Shown one piece after another: positions 1-16,590 of a stretch of DNA of 42,663 nt. The stretch is from Pseudonocardiales bacterium (GTDB taxonomy: Bacteria; Actinomycetota; Actinomycetes; Mycobacteriales; Pseudonocardiaceae). Below the pieces are notes generated by a model that did no database searches, was not told the DNA's origin, and worked only from the letters and a program-made list of their open reading frames with translations. The first letter of the stretch is position 1. The number at the start of each line of letters is the position of its first letter. The stretch spans positions 1-42,663 of the forward strand of contig QHBZ01000044.1 of NCBI GenBank assembly GCA_003244055.1, given 5' to 3'. Position numbers and translations under genes: made by a program.

Positions 1-512
1 CCGCTGCTATGGCGACCCGTTCCGGGATGAATCACTCCGACGTCCTCCGGTCCCGTTCTGGTGAACCTTCGAGAGGTCCTCCTACGAGCCCGGCGACTCA
101 TCGAGCTTACCAGCCGTCTGAGTCGAGCTCCCCGCGGCCCCGGCCTAACATCTCAACACCATCTTCGCTGAGCGCTTCGTCCGTTCCGCTTGCGGGGCGA
201 AGCGAAAGGTACGGCCAGCGCGCCGCGGAAGTCAAATCGGTGGTCGGCGGTTGCCAGAGCGGCCACCGGGCGGCGCTACAGCGCACCCGAGTCTACCGAA
301 CCTGGTGGTCCTCCGCACGCGTACAGCGAGGTGGACCCTGCTAGGCACGGTAGTGAACCGTCGGTACGAGGCCCAGTATGAGGCCATCGCCTAACTCGGT
401 GAAATTGTGGCCCGAGTCAGTGGGTATGCGCGCACTCACAGTCCCAGTGCGGTGCGACAGCTCCACCACGTCACCCGAAGGTGCCTAGCGATCGCACCCA
501 AATCGATGGCCT
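1..512. other. Region without a recognisable gene, downstream of the arg operon
   Basis: I find no open frame here that resembles a known protein, and no tRNA or rRNA. The short plus-strand frames are rich in Ser, Arg and Pro and carry no motif. On the minus strand, directly after the mpg stop, there is a weak inverted repeat, GGTGC (480-484) with GCACC (494-498), loop 9 nt, which could help end arg operon transcription but lacks a T-tract. A second dyad pairs 173-179 with 198-204 and encloses CCGCTTGCGG (186-195). In many actinobacteria tyrS follows argH-mpg; I do not see it here. Confidence 0.5.
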
Positions 513-1141
513 TTAGCCGGTTCGAGGTCTCGCCGGGATCGGTCGACGGCGGTACGCAGATACAGCCGGACTGCCATCCACCCAGAACCGCCAAGGACGG
601 TCCTGCGCGGCGGCGACGCCAACCCGTGGACCGGCGCGCACTCGTTCGGCGGTAACCGGATCGCCGGGCAACAGCCGCACCGGCGACGTGGGGTCGGTGA
701 GGTCTAGACCGTTGTGCTCGCGGCGGAGCCCGAGCAACGTCGCCAGCCGAGCCGGCCCGCGGGCAAGGTCGGTGTCGGACCTGGCGGTGGGCCTGGCCAG
801 CCGAGCGGCGTCAAGGTCGGAGACGACCTCAGCGCCGCGCAGCAACACCGCCCCGGGTTCGCCGTCTGGCAGGCAAGAGATGTTGACGCAGAAGTGCAGG
901 CCATAGATGAAATACACGTACAGGTGGCCGGGCGGACCGAACATCACGGCATTGCGGGCGGTGCGGCCGTGGTACGAGTGCGCCGCGGGGTCATCCGAAC
1001 CGCGATAGGCCTCCAGCTCGACGAGGCGGACCACCACCTGGCCGTCGGGTCTGTCCGCCACCACCAGGCAGCCCAACAGCAGCCGGGCTGCTGCCAGGAC
1101 GTCAACGGCGAGGTGCTCGCGGGCGAGAGTTCCCACAGCCA

Positions 1142-1142
<1 letters not shown>
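513..1142 (-). CDS. 3-methyladenine DNA glycosylase (Mpg/AAG family)
   Basis: 209-residue protein of the AAG family, which removes alkylated purines such as 3-methyladenine in base-excision repair. The family core is clear: ELEAYRGSDDPAAHS holds the conserved Glu region, followed by GRTARNAVMFGPPGHLYVY and YGLHFCVNI. Length matches bacterial members (about 200), so the gene looks complete. The start is GTG, sharing its first G with the argH TAG stop (TAGTG), which indicates translational coupling to argH. It is the last gene of the arginine operon; a glycosylase after argH is a common actinobacterial arrangement. It has no metabolic link to arginine that I can see. Stop is TAA. Confidence 0.93.
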
Positions 1143-6427
<5,285 letters not shown>

Positions 6428-6428
<1 letters not shown>

Positions 6429-7321
6429 CAGGCCTCCTCTTGTGCGGGCAGGACCATCGTCCCCACCCCCTCGGTGGTGAACACCTCGAGCAGCACCGAA
6501 TGCGCCACCCGGCCGTCGATCACATGGGCCCGTGGTACTCCACCCCGGACGGCACGCAGGCAGGCCTCCATCTTCGGCACCATCCCAGCGGACAGTTCCG
6601 GGAGCAGCTCCGCCAGCCGGTCTGCCCTTATCTGGGACAGCAGGCTGCTCCGGTCCGGCCAGTCGGTGTAGAGCCCCTCGACGTCGGTGAGCACGACAAG
6701 CTTCGCGGCGCCCAACGCGACGGCCAGCGCCGCCGCGGCGGTGTCCGCGTTGATGTTGTGCACCACACCGTCAGCGTCCGGAGCCAATCCGGATACCACC
6801 GGTATACGCCCGGCGTTGACGATATCGAGCACCGCGTCGGGGTTCACCGCAACCACGTCGCCCACCAGCCCCACGTCGACCTGCTCACCGTCCACGGTGG
6901 CGGTGCGCCGGGCGGCGGTGAACAGATGCGCGTCCTCACCGGAGATGCCGACGGCGAACGGACCGTGCGCGTTGATCAGCCCGACGAGTTCCCGGCCCAC
7001 CTGGCCGAACAGCACCATGCGCACCACGTCGATCGTCTCCGGCGTGGTGACCCGCAGGCCGCCGCGGAACTCCCCCGCGATGCCCAGCCGCTCGAACATG
7101 GCGTTGATCTGGGGGCCGCCGCCGTGCACCACGACCGGGCGCAGCCCAGCCAGCCGCAGGAACACCATGTCCTGGGCGAACGCGCACTTCAGCTCGTCGT
7201 CCAGCATCGCGTTACCGCCGTATTTGATCACGACGGTGGTCCCGTGGAAACGCTGCAACCAGGGCAGCGCCTCGGCGAGCACCGCGGCCTTCTGCGCGGG
7301 CGTATCGATCTGGGTGGTCAC
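6428..7321 (-). CDS. argB: Acetylglutamate kinase
   Basis: Phosphorylates N-acetylglutamate, the step usually feedback-inhibited by arginine. Amino-acid-kinase fold with KYGGNAM near the N-terminus (phosphate binding), [11 protein letters not shown], and the nucleotide-site segment [10 protein letters not shown]. 297 residues. The start is GTG 7321, preceded by GGAGGCGG five nucleotides upstream. The N-terminal helix ahead of KYGGNAM resembles that of arginine-sensitive hexameric enzymes, so feedback inhibition is likely but inferred. 37 nt separate it from argJ; TGATG overlap with argD. Confidence 0.96.
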
Positions 7322-7358
7322 AATGCCGCCTCCGCGGGACCGAGTGCGTCGGCGGTCG

Positions 7359-8516
7359 TCATGACGAGTACGCGCTGTTCTCGTCGACGTACGCGTGCGA
7401 GAGGTCGGTGGTGAGCACGGTGGCCTGCCCCGCGCCGAGATGCAGGTCGACCTCCACGGTGATCTCCCGGCCGGACAGGTCCGCCTTGGAGCGATCCGCT
7501 GTCACCGCGCCGCCCTGGCAGAGCAGCACTCCGTTGATCTGGATATCCAGCGTGTCAGCCCGCACAGTGGCGGCCGAGGCCCCTAGTGCGGCGGCGATCC
7601 GGCCCCAGTTGGGGTCGGACCCGAAGAAGGCGGTCTTGACCAGGCTGTCCCGAGCGACCGCGCGGGCCGCCACAAGCGCCTCGGCGTCATGGGCCGCCCC
7701 CCGGACGGTGATCGCGATCTCTTTGGTGACGCCCTCGGCATCGGCCTGCAAACGCTTGACCAACGCGTGGCACACCTGCGCCACCGCGGCGGCGAACTCG
7801 CCGGCCCTCGGCGTGACCCCCGAGGCGCCGGAGGCCAGCAGCAGCACGGTGTCGTTGGTCGAGCAGGTGCCGTCGATGTCCAGGCGCTCGAAGGTGTCGG
7901 TCGTGGCACCGCGTAGTGCGGCATCCAGAGTGGACTCGTCGATGACGGCGTCGGTGGTGAGCACGCAGAGCATGGTGGCCAGGCTGGGCGCGACCATGCC
8001 GGCTCCCTTGGCGAACCCGCCCACCGTCCAGCCCGTGCCGGTGACCGCGGCCTGCTTGGGCACGGTGTCAGTGGTGAGCACCGCGGTGGCGGCGGCCAGG
8101 CCGGCCTCCGGCGTGGCCGCCAGGGCGGCGGCTGCAGTGTCGATGCCGGCGCGCAGCGCATCCAGGGGCAGCCGCTCGCCGATCAGTCCGGTGGAGCACA
8201 CGGCGACCTCGACGGCCCCGCACTCCAGCACGGTAGCGACGTGCTCGGCAGTGGCGTGGGTGTCCTGGAACCCGCCAGGACCGGTGCAGGCGTTGGCTCC
8301 GCCGGAGTTCAGCACGACGGCGCGCAGCCGCCGTCCGGTGAGCACCTGCGCCGACCACAGCACCGGCGCCGCCTTTACCTGGTTGCGAGTGAACACCCCC
8401 GCGGCTGTCGTGTCGGGTCCGTCATTGACCACCAGGGTCAGGTCCAGACCACCGCTGACCTTGATTCCAGCGGCTACTCCGGCTGCCCGGAACCCGCCGG
8501 CCGCGGTAACGCTCAT
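7359..8516 (-). CDS. argJ: Bifunctional ornithine acetyltransferase / N-acetylglutamate synthase
   Basis: Recycles the acetyl group from N-acetylornithine to glutamate; many ArgJ enzymes also use acetyl-CoA to start the pathway. The autoproteolytic site is in [14 protein letters not shown], where cleavage before the Thr makes the alpha and beta chains and frees the catalytic Thr. The GSDPNWGRI and [11 protein letters not shown] segments are typical. 385 residues from ATG 8516, preceded by AGGGAGGG. The C-terminal [12 protein letters not shown] is conserved in the family. No separate argA is seen in the operon, which fits a bifunctional ArgJ. Confidence 0.96.
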   Translation of the reverse strand: MSVTAAGGFRAAGVAAGIKVSGGLDLTLVVNDGPDTTAAGVFTRNQVKAAPVLWSAQVLTGRRLRAVVLNSGGANACTGPGGFQDTHATAEHVATVLECGAVEVAVCSTGLIGERLPLDALRAGIDTAAAALAATPEAGLAAATAVLTTDTVPKQAAVTGTGWTVGGFAKGAGMVAPSLATMLCVLTTDAVIDESTLDAALRGATTDTFERLDIDGTCSTNDTVLLLASGASGVTPRAGEFAAAVAQVCHALVKRLQADAEGVTKEIAITVRGAAHDAEALVAARAVARDSLVKTAFFGSDPNWGRIAAALGASAATVRADTLDIQINGVLLCQGGAVTADRSKADLSGREITVEVDLHLGAGQATVLTTDLSHAYVDENSAYSS

Positions 8517-8542
8517 CGCGCTGCCCTCCCTGTCGGTGCGTC

Positions 8543-9805
<1,263 letters not shown>

Positions 9806-12289
9806 TCAGGAGCGCAGGGTGGCGCGGTGGGTTTCGACCGCGGCGGCGACGGCTGCGTCGCGGGCGGCGGTGGCTTCGGCGACGGTGAGAGTGCGGTCGG
9901 GGGCTCGGAAGCGAAGCGCGAAGGCCAGTGACCGCTTGCCTGCGGCGACCTGGTCCCCGGTGTAGACGTCGAACAGGCGCACGTCCTCCAGCAGCTCGCC
10001 CGCACCACGACGCAGGGTGGTGGTCAGCTCCGCGGCCGGCACGGTGACGTCCACCACCAACGCGACGTCCTGCAGCACCGGCGGGTATGGGGACACCACG
10101 GGCGCGGGGCGCCGGTCGGTCAGCGGCAACGCGTCGAGATCCAGCTCCATCGCGCAGGTCCGCGGCGGCAGCCCCATCGCCTCGACGACCGCGGGGTGCA
10201 GCTCGCCAGCATGCCCCACCGGGTGACCGTCGAACTGCAGCTCGGCGCATCGGCCGGGATGCCACGGCGGCATCGCGACGGCTCGCACCTCAAGCTCGAC
10301 GCCGGCGGTGCGGCCGACCAGCCGCGCGACCTGTACCGCGTCGGCCCAGGTCACCGTCCGGCCAGGGCCCCACCAACCATGGGGCTCCCATTGCCCGGCG
10401 AGCACGGCGCAGACGTGCAGCGGTTGCGCAGGTAGCGCACCGATCAGCGCCGCGACCTCGGCATCGGTGGGTCGGTCGAGCACCCCGGGATCCGGCATCA
10501 CAACGGCGTCGGCGGGTGGCTGCACGACCGGGGCCATCCCGTACAGCGCCACATCGCGCCGGCCACGGGCGACGTTGCGGACCAGTGCCTCAAGCAGGCC
10601 GGGCAGCAGCGTGGTGGCCAGCTGGTCACGGTCGGACTCCAATGGATTGAGCAGCACGGCGGTGCGCCGCCGTGGATCATCCTCGGTCAGGCCGAAGGCG
10701 TCCCAGGTGCTCGCCGAGACGAATGGGCTGGGCAGCACTTCCACGTACCCGGCGCCGGCCAACGCTCGGGAGATTGTCCGCCGGCGGCGCTGCGCGGCGG
10801 TGAACCCGCGTCCGGGCGGTGCCGGCGGGAGTTCCGAAGGGATGGTGTCGTAGCCCTCCAGCCGCAGCACCTCCTCGACGAGGTCAGCGGGCTGGGCCAG
10901 GTCCGGGCGCCAGGACGGGGGGGCGACGGTCACTGTGGTGGTGCCGTTGGCACCACCCACCTGCACCGTGCAGCCGATCTGGGACAGCCGGCGGACCGTC
11001 GCGCCGCGCTCGTAGGTTCGTCCGGCCACCCGATCCGGCAGTTCGATCGGCATCACCACCGGTAGCCGCGCTGGTGGCGTGCCCACGTCGGTGCGGCCCG
11101 GCAGGATCTCCCCGCCGCCGTACCGGATCAGCAGCGTCGCGGCGAGCTCGGCAGCTATCGGGGGCAGGGCGGGATCCACTCCGCGCTCGAAGCGCCGAGC
11201 CGCCTCGCTGGGCAGCTTGTGTCGCCGGGCCGCGCGGGCTACCGAGGCTGGATCCCAGGTCGCGGCCTCCAGCAGCAGGCGGGTGGTCTGCGGGCCGATC
11301 TCGGTGCTCTCGCCGCCCATCACCGCTGCCAGCGACACCGGTCCGGCACTGTCACAGATCACCATGTCGTCGGGGTCCAGCTCCCGGCAGACACCGTCGA
11401 GCGTGGTGAGCTTCTCCCCTTCGGTGGCCCGGCGAACGACCAGGTCGCCGTCGAGTTTCGTGGCGTCGAAGGCGTGCATCGGCTGCCCGAGCTCGAGCAT
11501 CACGTAGTTGGTGACGTCCACGGCCAGCGAGATCGGCCGCATCCCGGCCAGCTGCAACCGCCGGCGCATCCACCACGGCGACCCAACGGTCGGGTCGACC
11601 CCCGACACCTGGCGGACCAGGAACCGGTGGCAGCCCTGCTCATCCTCAATGCGCACCGGCCGGCTGACACCGTCAACCTGGGGCACCTCGCGAAGGCCAG
11701 GATCGACGTAGTCAACGTCGAACGCGATGGCCAGTTCCCGAGCCAGCCCCCGCGCCGACAAGCAGTAGCCGCGATCGGGAGTGATCGCCAGCTCGATCAC
11801 CGCGTCATCGAGGCCCAGCACCTCGGCGGCGTCGTCCCCGGGTGCCGCGGAATCGACGGTCAGCACGATGATCCCGGTGTGGTCGTCGCCGAGCCGCAGC
11901 TCGGCGGCCGAACAGATCATCCCGTCGGAGGTCCGGCCGTAGGCGGTCCGCGCCGCGATCGCGACATCCCCTGGTAGCACCGTGCCGGGCCGCGCCAGCA
12001 CCACCAGGTCTCCGACGACGAAGTTGGTGGCCCCGCAGACGACCCCGCGCGGCGCCGGCTCACCGTCGTCGAGCAAGCAGTACCGGATCGGCTTGGCGAA
12101 GCCGATCAGCTCCTCGATCTCCCGTACGCGGGCCACCACGAGCGGTCCGCTGACCAAGTCGAGGTGGTGCACCTCCTCGACTTCGAGACCGGCCCGCACG
12201 AAGGCGTCGGCGATCTCCGCCACGGTGGGGGCGTCGTTACCCTCCGGGAGCGCGACATGATCGCGCAGCCAGGACACGGGAATGCGCAT
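9806..12289 (-). CDS. pheT: Phenylalanyl-tRNA synthetase beta subunit
   Basis: Large subunit of the alpha2-beta2 enzyme that charges tRNA-Phe; carries tRNA recognition and editing. 827 residues, normal length. An N-terminal EMAP-type tRNA-binding domain (about 40-150) is followed by the B3/B4 editing region, the B5 domain, a catalytic-like core and a C-terminal FDX-ACB anticodon-binding domain that starts around VSPYPPVLQDVALVVD. Start ATG 12289 gives MRIPVSWLRDHV, the classic PheT beginning; an upstream in-frame start at 12331 would run into pheS. Gap to pheS is 4 nt, so the two subunits are co-translated. Confidence 0.97.
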   Translation of the reverse strand: MRIPVSWLRDHVALPEGNDAPTVAEIADAFVRAGLEVEEVHHLDLVSGPLVVARVREIEELIGFAKPIRYCLLDDGEPAPRGVVCGATNFVVGDLVVLARPGTVLPGDVAIAARTAYGRTSDGMICSAAELRLGDDHTGIIVLTVDSAAPGDDAAEVLGLDDAVIELAITPDRGYCLSARGLARELAIAFDVDYVDPGLREVPQVDGVSRPVRIEDEQGCHRFLVRQVSGVDPTVGSPWWMRRRLQLAGMRPISLAVDVTNYVMLELGQPMHAFDATKLDGDLVVRRATEGEKLTTLDGVCRELDPDDMVICDSAGPVSLAAVMGGESTEIGPQTTRLLLEAATWDPASVARAARRHKLPSEAARRFERGVDPALPPIAAELAATLLIRYGGGEILPGRTDVGTPPARLPVVMPIELPDRVAGRTYERGATVRRLSQIGCTVQVGGANGTTTVTVAPPSWRPDLAQPADLVEEVLRLEGYDTIPSELPPAPPGRGFTAAQRRRRTISRALAGAGYVEVLPSPFVSASTWDAFGLTEDDPRRRTAVLLNPLESDRDQLATTLLPGLLEALVRNVARGRRDVALYGMAPVVQPPADAVVMPDPGVLDRPTDAEVAALIGALPAQPLHVCAVLAGQWEPHGWWGPGRTVTWADAVQVARLVGRTAGVELEVRAVAMPPWHPGRCAELQFDGHPVGHAGELHPAVVEAMGLPPRTCAMELDLDALPLTDRRPAPVVSPYPPVLQDVALVVDVTVPAAELTTTLRRGAGELLEDVRLFDVYTGDQVAAGKRSLAFALRFRAPDRTLTVAEATAARDAAVAAAVETHRATLRS

Positions 12290-12293
12290 CGGG

Positions 12294-14274
<1,981 letters not shown>

Positions 14275-14294
14275 GTTGTAGCCGGCCGCTGCGC

Positions 14295-14699
14295 TCAGGC
14301 GGCGTCGCCGTCCTGGGACGACGGGGCGCTTGCCCCCCGGCTACTCGGCAGGTGGGCCCTGGCGACCTTGACCAACGCGGCGAACGCGGTGGCGTCGGAG
14401 ACGGCGATCTCGGCTAGGTTCTTGCGGTCCACCTCGACTTCGGCGATGCGCAGGCCCTGGATGAGCCGGTTGTAGGTCATCCCGTTCTGCCGCGCGGCAG
14501 CGTTGATCCGGGTGATCCAGAGCTGCCGGAAGTCACCTTTGCGGGCCCGCCGATCGCGGTAGGCGTACTGCATCGAGTGGAGGATCTGTTCCTTGGCCTT
14601 GCGGTACAGCCGGGAACGCTGGCCCCGGTAGCCGCTGGCGGCCTCCAGAGTTGTGCGGCGCTTCTTTTGGGCATTGACCGCTCGCTTGACGCGTGCCAC
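14295..14699 (-). CDS. rplT: 50S ribosomal protein L20
   Basis: Binds 23S rRNA early in large-subunit assembly. 134 residues beginning [15 protein letters not shown], the highly conserved basic N-terminus; [16 protein letters not shown] and [15 protein letters not shown] follow. The C-terminal 20 residues ([19 protein letters not shown]) are an actinobacterial low-complexity tail. The start codon is GTG 14699. Only a weak AGGAC precedes it. Third gene of infC-rpmI-rplT, 67 nt after rpmI. In several bacteria L20 represses this operon by binding its leader; here that is only a possibility. Confidence 0.98.
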   Translation of the reverse strand: MARVKRAVNAQKKRRTTLEAASGYRGQRSRLYRKAKEQILHSMQYAYRDRRARKGDFRQLWITRINAAARQNGMTYNRLIQGLRIAEVEVDRKNLAEIAVSDATAFAALVKVARAHLPSSRGASAPSSQDGDAA

Positions 14700-14766
14700 T
14701 GGTTCGTCCTGTCGGTCTCGGGGGCGGGCTAGTCGCCCAGGGTCAGGGTGGGGTCAGCAGCGGCGG

Positions 14767-14961
14767 TCAGAGACCGAGCAGTCTGCGGATCCGCTTGGCG
14801 TCCTGCTTGGCCACCTGGACTACACCGTCCAGTCGGCGAGTGACCCTGGAGGACTTCTTCTCCAGCAGGTGGCGCTTGCCGGCGTGCTGGCGCAGCAACT
14901 TGCCGGTCGCGGAGACCTTCACACGCTTGGCGGTGCCCCGGTGGGTCTTGTTCTTCGGCAT
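14767..14961 (-). CDS. rpmI: 50S ribosomal protein L35
   Basis: Small, very basic large-subunit protein, 64 residues ([20 protein letters not shown] at the start; ends KRIRRLLGL), matching the family in length and sequence. ATG 14961 has GAGGACGG just upstream. Sits between infC (gap 95 nt) and rplT (gap 67 nt), the universal order. Confidence 0.98.
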   Translation of the reverse strand: MPKNKTHRGTAKRVKVSATGKLLRQHAGKRHLLEKKSSRVTRRLDGVVQVAKQDAKRIRRLLGL

Positions 14962-15056
14962 GTCCGTCCTCGTCCTGCCACCTGAGGTAGGGCGGCGATA
15001 AATGCGATAGCCCTAGACGGGCTACCCGGTGTCGTGCAGTGTCGCTACACAGGCCG

Positions 15057-15629
15057 TTACTCCGCTGGTTGCTCCACCGGCTCGGTCGAACTCCGATCGT
15101 CTTTGACAACCTTGGGCTTATTACGGTGCGGAGCCAGCACCATCGTCATATTCCGGCCGTCCTGCTTGGCGGTGGTCTCCACGAAACCGAGCTCCGCGAC
15201 GTCGTTGGACAGCCGCTGCAACAGTCGAAATCCCAGCTCCGGCCGGGACTGCTCGCGGCCCCGGAACATAATGGTGACCTTCACTTTGTGCCCCGCGTCG
15301 AGGAACCGCACAACGTGTCGCTTCTTCGTCTCGTAATCGTGGGCGTCGATCTTGGGGCGGAGCTTTTGTTCTTTGATGACCGTCATCTGCTGGTTGCGGC
15401 GGGACTCACGGGCCTTCTGGGCGGTCTCGTACTTGAACTTGCCGAAGTCCATGAGCTTGCAGACCGGTGGGCGGGCCTGCGCCGCAACCTCGACCAGGTC
15501 GAGGTCCGCTTCCTGAGCTAGTCGCAGCGCGTCCTCGATACGGACGATGCCGACCTGCTCGCCATTCGGACCAACTAACCTAACCTCAGGAACGCGGATG
15601 CGATCATTGATGCGTGTCTCGACGGTGAT
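15057..15629 (-). CDS. infC: Translation initiation factor IF-3 with an ATC start codon
   Basis: IF-3 checks the start codon on the 30S subunit and prevents premature subunit joining. 190 residues: N-domain [20 protein letters not shown], linker [11 protein letters not shown]-domain [20 protein letters not shown] and ending in a charged tail. No ATG, GTG or TTG stands near the family start. The codon at the conserved initiator position, before TVETRIND, is ATC (15629-15627), and AGGAGG lies 4 nt upstream (15639-15634). Rare AUU/AUC starts are a known feature of infC and let IF-3 limit its own synthesis. A frame open to 15794 would add 55 Arg-rich, unconserved residues inside a hairpin-rich leader; I reject it. 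Confidence 0.93.
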   Translation of the reverse strand: MTVETRINDRIRVPEVRLVGPNGEQVGIVRIEDALRLAQEADLDLVEVAAQARPPVCKLMDFGKFKYETAQKARESRRNQQMTVIKEQKLRPKIDAHDYETKKRHVVRFLDAGHKVKVTIMFRGREQSRPELGFRLLQRLSNDVAELGFVETTAKQDGRNMTMVLAPHRNKPKVVKDDRSSTEPVEQPAE

Positions 15630-15821
15630 GTGGCCTCCTCGGTCGTCATACTCACGGCGCGACCGAGCGGGTGGGCGCCCCTGCCCGTTGGTACACCCCC
15701 GGACGCAACGCGGCCCCGTACGCCTCCTGGCGTGCCGGGGCCCGTAGATCCGACCGGTCGACGCCGCGTGTGCTAAGTCAACACACGACGTCAATGCCGG
15801 AATCCACCGGGGGATTCCGGC
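15630..15821 (-). promoter_or_regulatory. Structured 5' leader of infC
   Basis: Two strong hairpins lie in the probable infC leader. One pairs GGCCCCG (15712-15718) with CGGGGCC (15736-15742) and, inside it, ACGCC (15720-15724) with GGCGT (15729-15733) around the loop TCCT. The second is a perfect 10-bp stem, 15796-15805 with 15812-15821, loop 6 nt. Further out, 15903-15915 (TATAAGACTA on plus) is the only AT-rich patch and could hold the -10 of infC or of the divergent toxin-antitoxin genes. Attenuation or L20-type autoregulation is a reasonable guess; I cannot match a named RNA family by eye. Confidence 0.5.
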
Positions 15822-15975
15822 GACCGGACCCGGGCCACCTCGCGGCGGTTCGGGTGGGAGCGGGCTCCACTTGCCGCCTCCGCCGGAGCGGAAGCTGGTC
15901 GTGCTATAAGACTAGCAGGTCCAGGCATCGATACTGTTCGGCACGGGTTACGTACTGGCCACAACCATCCGGCAA

Positions 15976-15994
15976 CATGTACTTTCTGTACATG
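15976..15994 (+). promoter_or_regulatory. Palindromic operator at the start of the toxin-antitoxin operon
   Basis: Perfect 7-bp inverted repeat CATGTAC (15976-15982) and GTACATG (15988-15994) with a TTTCT centre. It contains TGTAC at 15978 and TGTACA at 15987-15992; TGTACA is the core that YefM-type antitoxins bind in their own operators. It overlaps the likely start ATG at 15992, and TACTTT (15980-15985) is placed as a -10 six nt before that ATG, so bound antitoxin would block transcription directly. Confidence 0.65.
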
Positions 15995-16303
15995 ACTGCT
16001 GCTCACCCGCACGAGCCGAGAGACGACGTCGAGGTCAGCGTGACAGACGCCCGAGCAAAGCTGCCGGAACTGATTGATACCGAGATCCGCGACGGTGGAG
16101 TGGTGTACCTCACTCGTTACGGCCGACGGGTCGGTGCCGTGGTTCCAGCCGAGGTTGCCGAGCGGTTCGAACGCTGGGAGGACGCCTACTGGTCACACCG
16201 GGCCGCCGAGGTGCTGGAACGGGATGAGCCCACTGTGTCCTGGGAGCAGGCAGTCGCCGAGCTAGAGGAGGGCGACGCGGGAACCGGTGCCCGCGGGCGA
16301 TGA
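15992..16303 (+). CDS. Phd/YefM-family antitoxin
   Basis: 103-residue antitoxin. The N-terminal Phd/YefM DNA-binding fold reads EVSVTDARAKLPELIDTEIR, then VVYLTRYGRRVGAVVP. The C-terminal part (about 60-103), acidic and rich in Glu/Trp, is the usual toxin-wrapping tail. Start is ATG 15992 or, 15 nt earlier, ATG 15977; I prefer 15992 because a -10-like TACTTT ends six nt before it, giving a leaderless mRNA. A longer open frame from 15671 is not credible. The stop overlaps the toxin start as ATGA. The antitoxin should autoregulate through the palindrome at 15976-15994. Confidence 0.85.
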   Translation: MTAAHPHEPRDDVEVSVTDARAKLPELIDTEIRDGGVVYLTRYGRRVGAVVPAEVAERFERWEDAYWSHRAAEVLERDEPTVSWEQAVAELEEGDAGTGARGR

Positions 16304-16566
16304 GTCGGTACCGACTCGAGATCACCCGTGATGCCCTGCGCGCCCTGTCGAAGCTGGAAAATCCGGTCCGCCGCCGCGTGCAGGCCGCTATCGACCGGCT
16401 CGGCGAGCAGCCCAGGCCGCCCGATGTGATCGCTTTGCCGGGCTTTCGGGGCGCGTACCGCCTCCGGGTGGGCGACTACCGGGTGATCTACACGGTCGAC
16501 GCAGGCCGGCTGATGGTTCTGGTGGTCGATTTGGGCCACCGCCGTGAGATCTACCGAGATCTGTGA
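16300..16566 (+). CDS. RelE/ParE-superfamily toxin
   Basis: 88 residues, the typical size. The family pattern is complete: YRLEITRDALRALSKL at the N-terminus, FRGAYRLRVGDYRVIYTVD in the middle, and VVDLGHRREIYRDL at the end. In RelE proteins these arginines and the C-terminal Tyr cut mRNA on the ribosome; that activity is inferred, and a ParE-like gyrase inhibitor cannot be wholly excluded, though the GDYRVIY and GHRREIY pattern fits RelE better. Translationally coupled to the antitoxin (ATGA). Followed by a bidirectional terminator shared with uvrA. Confidence 0.88.
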   Translation: MSRYRLEITRDALRALSKLENPVRRRVQAAIDRLGEQPRPPDVIALPGFRGAYRLRVGDYRVIYTVDAGRLMVLVVDLGHRREIYRDL

Positions 16567-16572
16567 CTCGGT

Positions 16573-16590
16573 GCCGGCTGGTCAGCCGGC
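16573..16590. terminator. Bidirectional terminator between the relE-like toxin and uvrA
   Basis: GCCGGCT (16573-16579) pairs with AGCCGGC (16584-16590) around a 4-nt loop; an eighth pair is possible. It starts 7 nt after the toxin stop and includes the uvrA stop codon (16584-16582) in its arm and loop, so it can serve both convergent genes. No T-tract. Confidence 0.65.

Noticed and set aside
1-512. tRNA, rRNA or transposase remnant in the left edge
   Set aside because: GTTCGAG near 522 lacks a tRNA fold around it, and the short frames show no transposase motif.
15630-15794. N-terminal extension of IF-3
   Set aside because: 55 Arg-rich residues without family similarity, crossing strong hairpins.
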